NCBI GenBank assembly: GCA_018881555.1
Contig: JACAXG010000025.1
Coordinates: 4,471,899 to 4,535,898 of the forward strand
DNA length: 64,000 nt
Source: Amblyornis subalaris
Lineage: Eukaryota > Chordata > Aves > Passeriformes > Ptilonorhynchidae
Direction of reading: 5' to 3'
A model generated the notes under the pieces. That model saw only the letters and a list, made by a program, of their open reading frames with translations. It was not told where the DNA came from and ran no database searches. The first letter of the stretch is position 1, and each line of letters opens with the position of its first letter. Positions 25,831-38,428 of the stretch are shown in pieces. A program made the position numbers and the translations under genes.

Positions 25831-25885
25831 TCTCAGTACCTAAACTCTTTTTGAAGGCTCTCAGTACCTAAACAATTTTTGAAAA
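25831..25885. repeat. Short imperfect tandem duplication (28 bp period)
   Basis: The word 'tctcagtacctaaac' occurs at 25831 and again at 25859, followed in each copy by a run of five T bases and 'gaa'. The copies differ by two bases or so in the middle. It is a small two-unit direct repeat with no further copies nearby. Confidence 0.85.
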
Positions 25886-26689
25886 TAGTGCTGGTTTTCT
25901 GTGATTCTTTCTTATATTTGAAAATACGGCTAAAAATGCACTTAAAAACAAAAGGCAAAATGTCATAAAGAAAGGAGATTTTATGGAAAGCTGACATTAA
26001 AAGGTAGATTTACAAATGCAGCAGTATTAAATCACTTCTGGAATTAACAGTAGGCTTTTAATTTGAGAAGCCTCTGCTTGGAGACATCCAGATCACCACA
26101 GGAAGGAAAGTTGATACCATGCNGTGAGTCGGAGAGCTCCCTCTGAAAAAATGATTGAATAGTAATTTTGATCAATTCCTACAAATCTTTCACTGTTGAA
26201 ATGAATTTGGAACCAAGGGACATCTTAATTGATGATTCCCCAAGATGCTGGGATGGGCGGTGAACATCTAGGTAGTTTTTAGAACCCATAAATTTTCAAG
26301 ACAGTGATATATCAGCAACTGAATGAATAATGTAGAGATCAACATGGCTTATTTAAATTTAGCTTAACCTTTTCTTCCATGGGAGAGCGAAAGAAGAATA
26401 ATTGCCTCAATTAAATTTTAATCTTGGATATGTTGATCTGTAGCTGGGTTTGCCACAGACTAGGTTTCCCTTTCCCACGTGGATGAAGCAAGGCATCTAA
26501 GCTTGAAGTCTCCATACTAATATTGACTCTAATATGCCCAGAAATTTTGCAAGGTAGACATTTATGTGTAACAGTACACATATCAGCTAACCCCAGAGGA
26601 TTAGTTTCGTGTTGCTATTTTCCAAAGCATCATGTGCGTAGAATGGAGATTATTATGTATTTTCAATACAGCATAACAACAACTCCCTC

Positions 26690-26735
26690 AAAAAAAAAAA
26701 AAAGAAAAAAAAATCAAAAGAAGAGGAAAGAAAGT
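26690..26735. repeat. A-rich simple sequence
   Basis: About 13 consecutive A bases followed by AAAG/AAAAAT and purine-rich sequence. It looks like a low-complexity patch; no retrotransposon body is recognisable upstream, so it is not called a poly(A) tail. Confidence 0.8.
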
Positions 26736-29029
26736 CCCTTAACCTGAAAAGCATTTTCAGTCAGGTCTCTGCTGTACATGGTAAAGTGACAGTACATGAC
26801 TCTACTTGAATTAAAACAAAAATTAATATAAATAATGCAAATGTTGCAATTGACTGGAAATAAGGGGTATTTCACGAGGTTGCCTGAATTGACAAGAAGC
26901 AGATTCCTTTGTGATCAGTCGAGCTGTCTGTGAGCTTTACAATTCCTTGCTCATTATTTTGTACAACTGTAAAACTGAAAATAGAGCTCACAGTTTGCAT
27001 ATTGTTATTACATTCTTGTTTTCTTTTTTAAGGCTAAGTAGCCCATATCTGTTGAACAACTCAGGGACCACTTTATGTGCTGTGACTGATGCTGCACACT
27101 CGTTTTGCCGGGAGGGAGGTCCCTGAACAAGAAACACCTTTGGGCTAGGAGAGGCTCTGCTGTGCCTTATCCTATCCTCCTGTATTAGCAGGGATAAAAT
27201 GCAAGTCTTTTAAAGAAGCTATAGAGGGGTAAAAGCTAGAAAAGATGTGTATGAGGTCTATCCAAGACTGTAGGACTCAACTGGCAATAAAAAGACAAGA
27301 CTGTTCCACGATGACAGAGGTGGAGACTGGTAGCAAGTCACTTGGTTGTGCTGTGCTCTGGCTGAGCCTGTGGAAAAGGAAAGAGGATTCCCTCAGGCAT
27401 ATAGGTTTGAAAAGAGGTGGGGGACCACAAATGCTCCGGAGTATCAAAGAAGTTGTTTTGCCCATCATTTTATAAACAGGAGAACTGAAGCATGGCTCAC
27501 CAAAGACTTCTTCATTCAAAACTGCTTGATTGAAAATTTTTCATCTGCCCCTGTTTAGGTGTCAGCCTGTGTTTCCAAAACAAGGATGCCTCTGGGTGCA
27601 GGCTTGTTGCCTGGAGAAGGAGGTGCATGGCAGGAAGCATTTAATGCACAGATTTGGAAGCTGGGGTGCAAGTGTGCCACTTCCTAAACCCCAAACCAAA
27701 GTGGCATCTCAATTATTTTTGCGCAGAGTACAAAACCTCACTCGAATATGAAGAGAAAACATAATTTGGTGTTGACAGAGACACTTGGGATGTATGTCTT
27801 CGTATACTTTATCAAAATACAGTGCTACACCTCTACCCCTAACTGTTCTTCTAACACAGAATAATTTGCTCTTCCTTTTGTGGTCTCGTTGCATCAACAA
27901 GCCTTTAAGAGTTACATCCTGCCTTTGAAGGAGCCATAGTTTATTAGAATCAATAACATAGGGAATGCAAGTCATAGGACAGATAGGTAAAAGTATTTAG
28001 ACTGGGCAGAGACAAGCCTTTGTGGTCTCTCACTTCATTAATCTCTACTCTTGGCTAGGTCTGCAAAGGTGACCAGAAAGTAGCTTATAAAGGCTTGGCT
28101 GAAGACCTACCTAGCAAAAAACCCTAAAATTTTGTTTTACTTAGACTTCTGCCTTAAATATATGGTCATCCTGTCACCCAAAGAATATTCTATCACTTTT
28201 CAAAGGTGGTGGGTAATTTCTTTCAAAGGCAGATAGAGAAAAAGTACTGTAAGAGAAGGAGGAAAGCAGACCTAAGAGGAAATTATAAATGAAGCATTAT
28301 TATGTAAGGCCAGTAACAGATTTTCACTATAATTAAGATGGATTACTTTAATAATCCTTGAGGGCTTGATTCAGAACTGCATTACAAACCATATATGTGG
28401 GGCTTCTGCACTCATTGCCTCTGTGAGAAAATCGCAGGTGTTTAAATAAGAGAAGGGAAATTCAGAGTTTTTATATTTCTTCAAGCAGCCTCCTTCGGTT
28501 TGGAGAGATGCGTGACTGCCTCAGATTTATGTGCTGAGGAGGGTGCCTGAGCCTTGATAGCACTCTTGGAAAGTAATTACCTTTTGCAGATTTTACACCT
28601 GAACATATATACAGGGCATGGCAATTTGGCTAGGGGAAAAAAAAACCCCACAAAAGCTTTTGTGAACAGAAGAGCTGCTGTTTGGATTAATGAACTGCAG
28701 AACTAACTTTCTCCCCTCCACAGATGTCACATGTACCTTAAAAATATACTCGCTTCCCTTGAAAACACACAAGTGTTGGAAGATACTGTGCTTCATAAGC
28801 GAGACCAGGACTATCTGTGAAACCAGAAGGCAATGTTTCCATTTTCACAGGAACATCTTTATGTGAGAATGAGAAAAACGATAAAGAATGCTAAAACTTA
28901 GAAGAAATATTTAAGGTTTTGGTATTTCAGTGTAAGGTTGCAAAGGTTTTGCACTTTTGTCTTAGTTACATCAGAGGTCAAAAAGTTGCATCGGTATTAA
29001 AAAAAATAAGATTGCTTTGATTTTTAGTC

Positions 29030-29760
29030 AGTGAGAGATGGTGGGGATATAACCCCCCTGTTTCAAATATTTGGAATCAGAATAATTTCTGAGCCTGAGG
29101 GCAAAGATTTCCCTGATGAATATGTAGACCTTGTGAATGTGAAAGATAACATCTACTTCTCAGCCAAAAAATGCATCCAGGTTGTTCTCACAGAGAAGCT
29201 GCTGTGGGGTTTGCTCTATACTGCTATGGGCCAAACACCTCCTGCAATATCCCCCCTGTGAAGAATCTAAGGAGAAAACCCTGTTCTTGGAAAAGCTGAT
29301 GAGTGCCAGCTCATTGATCTGGGGCAACAAAGACTGTCTGTGGGACCATCTGCTCTGTAGGGCTTGATGAATCCTCAGGCTGGCACTTGGCAGATGCCGA
29401 AATGCCCACAATGTGGACTAGAACTAAACAAAGCAGGACTGTGGGGAGCCATGACCGACTCCATGCCTTTGGATGGCCAGCCCCAAGGGATCTGACTGGA
29501 CCATTTTCCCAGCAAAGCCCAGGATGGAAACCTGACCACAGACGCAAAAATGTCTGTGTCTGTTTCCTTTTACTTTTCTTGTTTCCTAGTATTAATGCTG
29601 ATTGCGAGTATTTAGTGATATCCTTTGTGTTTCACTGTCTCACTTGTTGGAGAGGTTGTGTGGGGAGAAGAATCAGAGCATTGTTTGTCAATCTTGAGCT
29701 TTTTGTTCCTGGAATATTCACTGCTGGGCAGCACAATGAAACTGTCATTTAGTAGGATCT
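29030..29760 (+). other. Unidentified segment, possible old repeat or exon remnant
   Basis: A 76-codon plus-strand frame (29031-29261) follows a plausible acceptor: a T-rich run ending TTTTTAG just upstream, at about 29026. Its first 50 residues are acidic and mixed in composition (for example PEGKDFPDEYVDLVN), unlike the low-complexity frames elsewhere. It has no ATG-led family match, ends in a stop and lacks a clear splice donor. The adjoining DNA at 29439-29760 begins 'tgtggggagccatgaccgac' and is richer in G/C, which could suggest an LTR, but no matching CA end with a target duplication was found. Either a diverged transposon or chance. I do not assign a function. Confidence 0.2.
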
Positions 29761-32018
29761 GACCAAGTCTGACAAAATGGAATTGATCATTCTCAGTCAG
29801 GTTTATTTATTGCTTTTGCTATTTACCAGATCATTTTATTTTCCTCCTAGTTGGCCAGAGCATGCTACAGAGGTATTTAGATTCCTAACTACTGAGGTCA
29901 TTGAGAGTTAGGAGGTCAAATACTTTTATGAATCTGATCCTAATCAGTATAGAGAATATGTCTTTTCAACANCTTGCCCCTGTGATGTATTTGATTCTTA
30001 AAAAACTACCCTCTCTATCATTTTATGAGTTCTGGAGCAGCTCTGTGCCTCATTTTCTTTGAAGGGTTTCTTGATGCCCAGGAGCAACAAGCAGCTGCAT
30101 CCTGTATGCAGAGAACTGATTTACAGGGTGAATGTGCAGCGGGCTGACAATGGAATATAACTCCACTTAAACCCTTTCAGTACCAAATCCAACCCCCCCT
30201 NCCCCAGCTCACTGCACTGCAGACCCACTCCAAGCATCTGAGCAGCTGTCGGGGGTCAAAGCCTGCAGGATTTGTCTTCAATAGCTGGGGTAGCAGGAGT
30301 GAGTAAGAACAGAGGGAGTTTGTATAACAATTACATTGAGTATTATTCAAGCATTTATTAATAAGTGGCTTCCTAANGGTAAACCTCAATCAACTTGCCT
30401 TTCATTAGTTTTCTCTTCTCCCCTTGAACCCAATTAAACTGTTTGCATCTCTAACACCGTTTCACAGCCTGATAACACACTCCTAGAGGAGCTACACATT
30501 TGTTTTGAGCTTACCTCCTTCTAGTTTAATTTGAATCTCCTTAATTCTTGTACTAGAATATATATTCCTCTGATACATCCATTCAACATCCATGAAAGTG
30601 CAGTATAGGACCTTTTGAGCTGTAGAATTCAGCTGATTGTCAGTATCAATAGCTCCTGATCGGCCTCTCCTCCCTGAATTTGCCAAATTTCTCTTTGAAT
30701 CTNTTTACATCTTCACCTCAAATTGATTCACACTGCAAATAAATACTGACTGAGAAAGTTCTTTCTTCTGTTTGCTCTGAAACTGCTGCCTGATCATTTC
30801 CTTGGTTGTCATGTGCTGGGAAATACCAAATACATTATTTACTATTTGTCTTGTCTGTGCCACTTGTGATTTTGTAGACCTCTGCTCCACTCTCCTGAGT
30901 CATGTTTTCTGAGGCTGAAGAGTCACAGATTATTAATTCTGCTTTCTGAAGAAACTACTTCAAACCACTGAGTATCTGTGTACCTCTACTCTTCCTCTCT
31001 GTTTCTTCTCTGTGACCCTTCCAACAGGTGACTGAAATTGCATGTGGCATCCAGGAGATGAGCTGAGAACTAATGCATTCACATCATTATGTTACTGTCT
31101 CTAAAGTCACAGGGCANAAAACAAGTGTAAATGAGTTAGAGGTCAAGACCTGACAGCACTGGAGGCGCACTGATTTCATAATGCCACTAGATTTCATATN
31201 TATGTATGTTTCTTACATATATGGATGCTTTCCTTTTGTTTTTGCAGCAGTTTTCATTCTGTTTTCTTTTTTTAAGATAAAAATATGTATACTATCCAGT
31301 TATATTTTTCTGAACAGTTGAGGTTTTTAACTTATGTTTTAACTTACCGTGGCCAAGGAAGTTAGAAAGAGTACAAGGGATTTAGATGCTGAGTTCAAAG
31401 TCACTTCAGTCTTTGGAGAAGTCAATTATTGATGATTTGGTAAACTGACAATGGGATCTGATGCATTTCCTTACCATGATTGAGCTTTACCCAATTCCAG
31501 TAATAAAGGATCTATCACCTACTATAAATATCACCAGTAATAAAATATCAACTACTATATCCTCCAATGTCTCCATGGTCTTCAGTTGTTTTCCAACAGA
31601 TGATTATTCAAATTAAAAAATCAGAAAAAATTCCTCTTGACACGAAGAGTCTCTTTTCATTCTTATTTGTGTTGTCTTTAAGGAGAGAAACTCAGTTGCA
31701 CATTCCCTTCAGCTTGGGGTGATACCAAAAACTTTTACACATGGTGTGCAATGCCTACAACTCGCTATTATTCTCCTCGAGGTCCCCAGTGAGAGCAGTC
31801 TGTGATTTACCTGATGAATTATCATGACAAATCCACAGCCTTATGAATAACACATAGGAAGGAACAGGGATACCTGTTGCCATTTCTGTGAATGCTACTA
31901 ATAACCTGTAAAGCCCCTCCTCTGGGAATCCTGTTCTGAAAGAGCACAGGGCTAAGGTTGCAGAGCATCTTGCTTGGCATGTAGAATTGCTGTTTGTAAT
32001 GCAGATTGAATTTGCCAG

Positions 32019-32062
32019 CACACATACACACACAAACAAAAAAAAAAAAAGAAAAGAAGAGG
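32019..32062. repeat. CA-rich then A-rich microsatellite
   Basis: An imperfect (CA)n run at about 32019-32036 passes into a run of A bases and then GA-rich sequence. A compound simple repeat, likely length-variable between individuals. Confidence 0.85.
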
Positions 32063-33489
32063 CAGCAGATCTCTTATTGCTGAGAAGCAGAAATGGCCTT
32101 TTTGCTGGGAGGTAGAAGGAAAAATGATGTTCCCATAATATGCTTTTTGGCAAATAATCATTTAGGAGACATTAGAGAAATAAGTACAATATGAAATAGA
32201 AGTGGCATTTTTTTGCCCTAAAGGTGATGCCTCTTTTTTACCAATGCTGTTGAATAAAATATGAACCACACAGTTTTGTTTTGTACTTCTGTATTTTTAT
32301 TAAGATGTTTAGGGTTTACAGCTTAATAAATTGCCCAAAGAAAAAAAAATAATCTAGAGATGGTGCTATTTTCATCCAATCTGGATTTATTCAATGCGTA
32401 GCATGCAAAGTCAGTTTTCAGAAAATGGCTGTTAATTTAAAAAGCCTTCTGGGTGGTCAGTTATTCTGTCCAAAACAACCCACAGCTGATATACTGCTTT
32501 CAGATCAGTTCTTCTCCATCTTCTCCTCTGTTTGTTGAAAATTGGCCCAATTTAAAGCCTATCTGGAGCTTGTGTAAGACAAAGAAACAGGTTTGATCAT
32601 TAAAACTTAGTTACTCTTTGTGCCTATTGAATACAAAATTGACAGAGGTGGGTACCACACAGCCTCCTGGTCAGTGCCCTGGTCAAGCTGGGTGTGGGTG
32701 AAACCAATACACAGTGAAGGGAAAAAAATATGTCTCACACGAAAATGGAGATGCAGATATTGCAGATATTCTGCACTTAAAACCATTTTATATTCCTTGT
32801 CTATCTCAACGAAGGTAAAGAAAACAAAATGCCTGCAAACCCCATTACCAGCAAAAGAAAGGTCCTTGGCAATCGTGAGTGTAGACCACAAAGCCAGGAA
32901 AGGAGAAATGAATTCTCAATAGGCAATGGTAAATTTTGCTTCATTTCCAAAGCCATGACATGACAAGTGTCTGTCCAGGACAGGCTTTCCTGTATTTGGA
33001 AAAGAGAAATATGACTTGCTGTGGGCAGGGTTTTCGGTAGCAGCTGTCATTATGCTTGAAGAAACTCTTGTGCCTCTAACATGCCTAAGCAGCCATTTTA
33101 ACATCTCAGTTACACAGAGACATTTATGTTATTCCAGAACAGGTGGGCACAAAATAAGCTTTGATCTGCTGCTGCAACCTCTTTTCTAGAATCTTCCAGC
33201 CTCCTCCCATATTGTTGGCCAGCTGTCGCTTGCAGGGAAAGAATCCAAATTTCTTTGCCACAACCTCTCTTTCACAGCACTTTCAGTTCCTCCTTTTCCC
33301 TTTGTGTGCCATTTCGCTTGAGCAGTTGACTAAGTTTCATTCTAGCTGTTTACTGACAGCACTGCTCAGATATCCTGCATGTGTGTGTGCATGTATGGGA
33401 ATTGTCAGAATAGAAGTGCTCAAAAGTCATTGGCTAATCCCCTTCCCTTTCATTTCCCCTACAAATGCAGAGATTAGCTTTAGTATGAA

Positions 33490-33565
33490 AGGATGTTTCA
33501 AGTTGGAGATAATCTCAGTAGGTCACCCAGTGCAACTTCCTGCTTAGAGCAGGATCTGCTGTGAT
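33490..33565 (-). mobile_element. CR1 LINE 3'-end fragment, diverged
   Basis: The plus strand shows the reverse complement of the CR1 3' end: 'tttcaagttggagataatct', 'caccca..gcaacttcctgc' and 'ttagagcaggatctgct'. It is of the same general type as the 2.0 kb copy but has more substitutions. The 3' tail has been lost. The fragment is very short, with no coding content. Confidence 0.75.
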
Positions 33566-36500
33566 GTCATAAAACTTTCTTCTCATGCAGCAAATTTCNT
33601 TGTGCTTGTTTCTGGGTCTATAGGATCAATTTAAGAAAAAGAGAATCCTCAATGCTTTCTCTGGTGTCCCATGACTGCCAGCCATGCACTGCTCCAGAGC
33701 ACATCTGCAGACTCCTTGCCATTGTACCACAGAGCTCACAAATGCTGTATATTGATTGAAGTTTTCAATGTCTCTGAAAGACACCATGAAAAGTAGTACT
33801 CACCCAGCTCTTCTGTGTTCAGAAAGATTTTACTTTGTGAGAGTTTGGAGTTCCTCCAGAAAAAACACGAAGGAAAACCTTCAGGCAATTCCCTCATCTC
33901 TCTGTGTTGTTTTGTAGGGAAGAGAGCAAAACTGCTGAACCTTTGACATCAAGGGGCTTGACAAAGCCTAAGAGCATAATTAGCCTAGGCAAAATTGTGG
34001 GAGACACACATTGCTTCCTAACATGTGTGGGCAAGTTCGTGATCAGATTATATCAAAATAATAAGTGGACTCATCCAGATATCCCCATCTCTGCTTTTTG
34101 CCCAACACCAGCTGCTGAGAATAACTTAATTCTATTTGCAGACTAATCACCAGGATGTTTACTAAGGGAGGGGAGTATTTTTAAGTATCTAGAGTGTAAA
34201 TTTATCAAAGACACATACGAGTCCGAAACCAGAATCTGCTCACACGCAGGTTGAGCAGACAGGGTCAGATGCATTAAAGGTATTAGAAGGATTAAATGTG
34301 CTAGCAGACAGAGAGCCTAGTAGAGATTTATTAAGACTGAGAGAAATTAATATTATTAAGCGTGGTGATCGTACATGTCGTTTTGGGAGAGAGGATAGTA
34401 GAAATGGAAGCAAGCATCATTAACAGCAACTAGAAGAACAGTTTCATCTGCATACATAAATATNTCAGCCCTCGCTCTTCCTCTGGGTAGTCCTTAGAGA
34501 AATGCTAGAGAAAAANTAATAATAAAAAAGAGCATTCACTCTGAAGGCATTCAACTGAAAAAATGATTACAAGGTTAAGGAATGTAGGAAGAAATAAGAG
34601 TGAAGGGCCAGGCTATGAACACTATTAAAGCAGAGTAGTGTTGGTGACACATGTGCCAACAAGAACTAGAGTCTGGGTCTGCCATATTAATGCTGGGTTT
34701 TTGGAATAGCAACATGTAGATGAGTTTTGTGACTGCCTTGTGAAGTTTGATGACCAGAAAAGTGCTTGCAGTTATATCTAGACCTCTGACTTTAATGGGC
34801 GACTGGGAGCAAGTTTTTGAGGATGTGAACTGTGTAATTGCCCACAGACCTCCTCATTGTGGCTTTTGCCTTCGAGAAGCATAAAGCTGCTACTCAAAGT
34901 GAATGGCAATGCAATATGGAAAGTTTGGGCTTGGTATCGACACATAAGAAAAACCACGCTGATGAGATTTGTGTGGCCTATGTCATGCCGTAACACGGCA
35001 TTGCTTGTGCCCAAATCCCCTCTGCCCTCAAGGTACCATCCTGTTCAGGTTCTTTCCAGAACTGGCAATGGAGATGTCTTGCAATAGTCTCCTTGATGTA
35101 TCAGTTTAAAGTCACTGCTTTATAACTGTTTCAAAGCTTGAAGAGGAGGGTTGTCTCTGCTACAGTGAAATGCAAATCAGCTTTCCCAGGTTTATATCCA
35201 CAGCAACGCTGCTTTTGAAAGCCGCAATAAACTGTTTCCCAGGAAGAACCACCTTCCCTCTTCCCTGTCATGCATGAATATCACTTCAGCGTGATGCCGG
35301 TCTATCTGTAGAGTCACGGCTGGCAGGTAATTCATCATCCTGCACCAAGCTGACTCATTAGAAACCCAGGAAACTAGATATTAACTAGCTCCTCTAATAC
35401 GTTTCCCTTTATTCTCATTTCACGAAGTTTCCTGTCCCTCTGTTTTGTCCTCTGTTGCTAAATTGCANTTATCATGGAACTTTGATCTCTTCACCTGTAG
35501 ATGGCCCACTCATCCATCACCACAGTGATTTTTTTAAACACTAAAAATCCAGGACTTTCTGCAGGTTTAAAAAACGTTTAAAGCTAGTTCTTACCTGTAA
35601 AACAACCATGCAGACTGTATTACATGAGGGGAAAGGAGGCAGGGCTTTGCGAACTAAAAACAGTAAAAGATAATTTGTGACTTAAAAATCAGATTTTATT
35701 TAAAGAAGAAATGTGTGTTTGTAATTTTTTAAAAAAATTTTCTTTACTTTTCAAGATTTTGTTTTTGTCTTTCTTTCTCTTTCTGATAAGTAGGAATGAC
35801 TTGATGGCCAGAAATGAAGGTTTTACAAAAAACGCCAAAAATCGCAAATAACCTCTGCCATGGGTTTCTACAATCTCTAGTTCTAAACTGGAGATGCTAC
35901 TAGANAATCTCCATAATTTTGTCCTGATTATCTGGAGCATGTGTAATCCGTCTAGAGCTTTCAGCTGGATTTACTGTGTGTAAACTGAATAGCTAGACAG
36001 CATGAATACAGTATTTCTGTTCAGCATCACCCAACAGTGCGATACTTATTACAGATCCAAGGTACAGCTGATTTGGAAAGATATTATGAGACTGCCTAGA
36101 TGTTTCTGAATGTGGATCAGATCTGTTAAAACTCTTGTGCTGGCTGGATATACGGAAATCCTAGAAATAAAAAAATAGAAACAATCCAAAAATTACTTGC
36201 GCTCATTTCTACACTGAAAGAATAGGACTTGTCTTGGGTAATGGCTGCTTTTCCCTCAATATAATATTCAACAGTTCTGTTTCAAAACCACATTCAATTT
36301 TCAGAACTCATTTTTACCAGCAGTGAGTTGTGTTTGGATCTACATCTCATGAAAGACTTAGTTTTAAAAGGAAGGATAACACAAAAAACCAATGATGAAT
36401 TCTTCTCTCTTCCAAATAATTAAATGAACAGGGGCCACATTTCTATCCTTATGAGAGATTTAAAAATTTTTTTTTTCCTTCATGTTTTATACTTTTTAAC

Positions 36501-36762
36501 TAAAACTTCATTTTTGCACCAGCAATACTCAATGTTATCTCTTTAAAATTTTAATCGAATGTGAGGCTTGATTTTCATTCACAGTTTACTATCCCAAGGG
36601 GCAAAAGGGAGGAATATCAGAAATTACCATATTTATGACACCTTGCTAATGAATGTCAGATGCCATCCTCTGTCATTTCTCTTCAGCTCTATGCTCTGCC
36701 TTGGCCATTTCTAAGCTATTCCACGGCATTAGTCCTGCCTTGCAGTAGTGCCAGTGCCACCA
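33566..36762. other. Noncoding single-copy sequence
   Basis: No gene or interspersed repeat was recognised. A perfect octamer-type POU motif, ATGCAAAT, lies at 35171-35178 in a region with AT-rich words, and T-rich runs occur at 35727-35770 and 36466-36478. All open frames are under 100 codons. Confidence 0.6.
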
Positions 36763-36820
36763 GATTCATAGAATCATAGGATCATAGAATATGCTGAGTC
36801 GGAAAGGACCCATGGATTCC
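36763..36820 (-). mobile_element. CR1 LINE 3' tail fragment
   Basis: The plus strand begins with the short tail repeats 'attcatagaatcatagg', 'atcatagaat', then 'atgctgagtcggaaaggacc' and 'catgga'. This is the reverse complement of a CR1 3' terminus with its octamer tail kept. Only about 60 bp of element remain. The wording matches the 3'-end type seen at 23.3 kb, not that at 2.0 and 33.5 kb. Confidence 0.85.
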
Positions 36821-37774
36821 TTCTGTGTGGTTCCCTGGGGTATATCAGGCATTTGGAACCTCAGAATTTCCAACTGAAAGTATTTTGTGCCTGGATATGA
36901 TATGTTTGTTTGCTTGTTTGTTTGTTTTAAGGCAGATATTGTAAGGCACCCACCATCAGCCCTGCTATTTAGGCCATTTTTGCTAAGGTGCACTGTCTGC
37001 ACAGTAATACCACTTTGTGCTTCATGACTTTGGGCAGACTCATGCAGTAAGGGCTGTAATAAGGTGTGAAATAAAGATTTACTAGCACAGCATTGCAAAT
37101 GCAGTCTAGCAAAGGAGTTCATTACAGTTCCATTAAGATTGCACAGTTAACGTTAAAAACAGCCAAGAAACACAAAAAACTTAAGGTATTAACATTCCTG
37201 CAGCAGCACGAAGTCAGTCACATTGCACAACCCATAAACTCTGTTTCTTGCTCTGGGGCAGACTGTGCAGCTCTCACTTTTGTAGAGTTGTCTGATTATA
37301 GTCATAAGACCCAAAGGTCCCAGGAACTATGAGCCCATAGGATTAGGTGCTCTGCCTAAGCGGAAGAGCCTTTGTTTGCTTTGATGAACACCATTCACCT
37401 TGCACAGTCCCCCAGTGCACAGTACAACTGGGAGGTGTCAAGAAGAAGTAACTTAATCAGATCAAACATTTCAATTTGTTTCAGAAATTCATTTAAACAG
37501 GAAAGAGCTGGTCATGCATCTATGAGGGCAACCTCTTTGCTCCCATCAGCTCTGGCTATCTTATTCATTTCTAAGTGTTTTCAGTCTTGATCTCCAACAG
37601 AATTGGAAAGGAAAGGTTTTCAGGGAGCTGAGATTTTGTTTTCCACACAAACATCTTGATTTGTCTGAAGCTGGTATGAGCTTTTAATAATTAGTCCCCC
37701 TTGATATGTATTTTAGAGAAAATGTTTTGAGATAGTGAAAGTGTTTCATTTGTGCATTTTCTGAGATGAGACAC
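36821..37774. other. Noncoding single-copy sequence
   Basis: Nothing beyond a (TTTG)n microsatellite at 36903-36927 was recognised in this interval. Open frames of up to about 80 codons show no family features. Confidence 0.6.
36903..36927. repeat. (TTTG)n microsatellite
   Basis: Six TTTG/TTGC units in a row with one C interruption, lying 80 bases beyond the CR1 fragment. Likely length-variable. Confidence 0.9.
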
Positions 37775-38335
37775 ATTTTCAGAACCTAAATTCTGGAATG
37801 TAATTAGTTTTAGATGTTGATTCAGAGATATGAATGCATTAATGCCTCTCTTCCCCGAGGAGGTTGCTAGGACTGGCCACATGGATCCTGCCCTCTCTCG
37901 TTGCTGTCCTTTCCCACCCCTTGGGAAAGTGGCTGAGCCCAGCGCAGCAGAGCAGAGCGGTCAGAAGCAGCAGCACGATGCAATCTCATTTTCGGGGCTT
38001 TGTCCGTCCTTGTTTTCCATTGTCTTGGGCTCAGGGAAAGGAGGAACTCTGCAGGGAATGGCCACCATCCTCCCTTTGTGCTGTTGGCTACATGGAACTA
38101 AGTCGAGGTGGTGAACAACTTTTGTGTGTAAACCACCTTTTTATGTATACTTTTATGTTTTTAATATTGCTGCTGTCACTATGCATTTCTTATGCCATTG
38201 CTGTTTTCTTTCAGTAAATTGTTATCTCAACCCATAGTCTTTGCCTTTGTCCCTCTCTTACCAGAGTGGGTTGGGGGAGGGAAGTGGCTTATTTGGAGTT
38301 TAATTTCTGGCTGGTGTTAAAGCACCACACTGTCA
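37775..38335 (+). mobile_element. Diverged ERVL-family solo LTR
   Basis: The 3' half follows the bird ERVL LTR pattern in order: 'aggtggtgaacaactttt' (38106 on), a T-rich TATT/GTTT stretch, 'gttatctcaaccca' (38220-38233), a T/C-rich block, a G-rich block 'gtgggttgggggagggaagt' (38266-38285), and the terminal 'ctggctggtgttaaagcacc' leading to TGTCA at 38331-38335. The left boundary is set by weak similarity of 'ctggaatgtaattagtttta' (37793-37812) to the family's opening segment. The middle (about 37830-38090) is G/C-rich and does not align to the pattern I know, so it may be a distinct subfamily or a rearranged copy. No internal viral sequence adjoins it. Orientation is opposite to the 8.5 kb copy. 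Confidence 0.7.
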
Positions 38336-38405
38336 AATTTCAAGAAGCAGCTGGAAGTTTTGCTGTGATAAACTATGCATCACGACTCTTCTGTTTCATT
38401 CTGCA

Positions 38406-38428
38406 GTCTGTCTTTCTGTCTGTCTGTC
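38406..38428. repeat. (TCTG)n microsatellite
   Basis: Five TCTG/TCTT units in a row, imperfect. It lies 70 bases beyond the ERVL LTR. Confidence 0.85.

Larger units (their letters stand above)
23507..33489. other. Noncoding single-copy sequence
   Basis: Ten kilobases without a recognised exon, RNA gene or interspersed repeat. Simple-sequence patches are at 25831-25885, 26690-26735 and 32019-32062 (listed separately). An unusual segment at 29030-29760 is listed separately because it is richer in coding-like codons and in G/C than its surroundings but matches no family I know. No N occurs from 26124 to 29971. Confidence 0.6.

Noticed and set aside
26690..26735. Poly(A) tail of a retroposed gene
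   Set aside because: No transcript-like or retroelement sequence upstream and no flanking direct repeat; better explained as simple sequence.
31755..32153. 132-codon minus-strand frame
   Set aside because: Part of it translates the A-rich/CA-rich simple repeat (Phe and Val/Cys runs), and overlapping frames exist on the same strand.
37830..38217. Overlapping 94- and 117-codon plus-strand frames
   Set aside because: They fall within the ERVL LTR and end in its T-rich region; no viral or host protein similarity.
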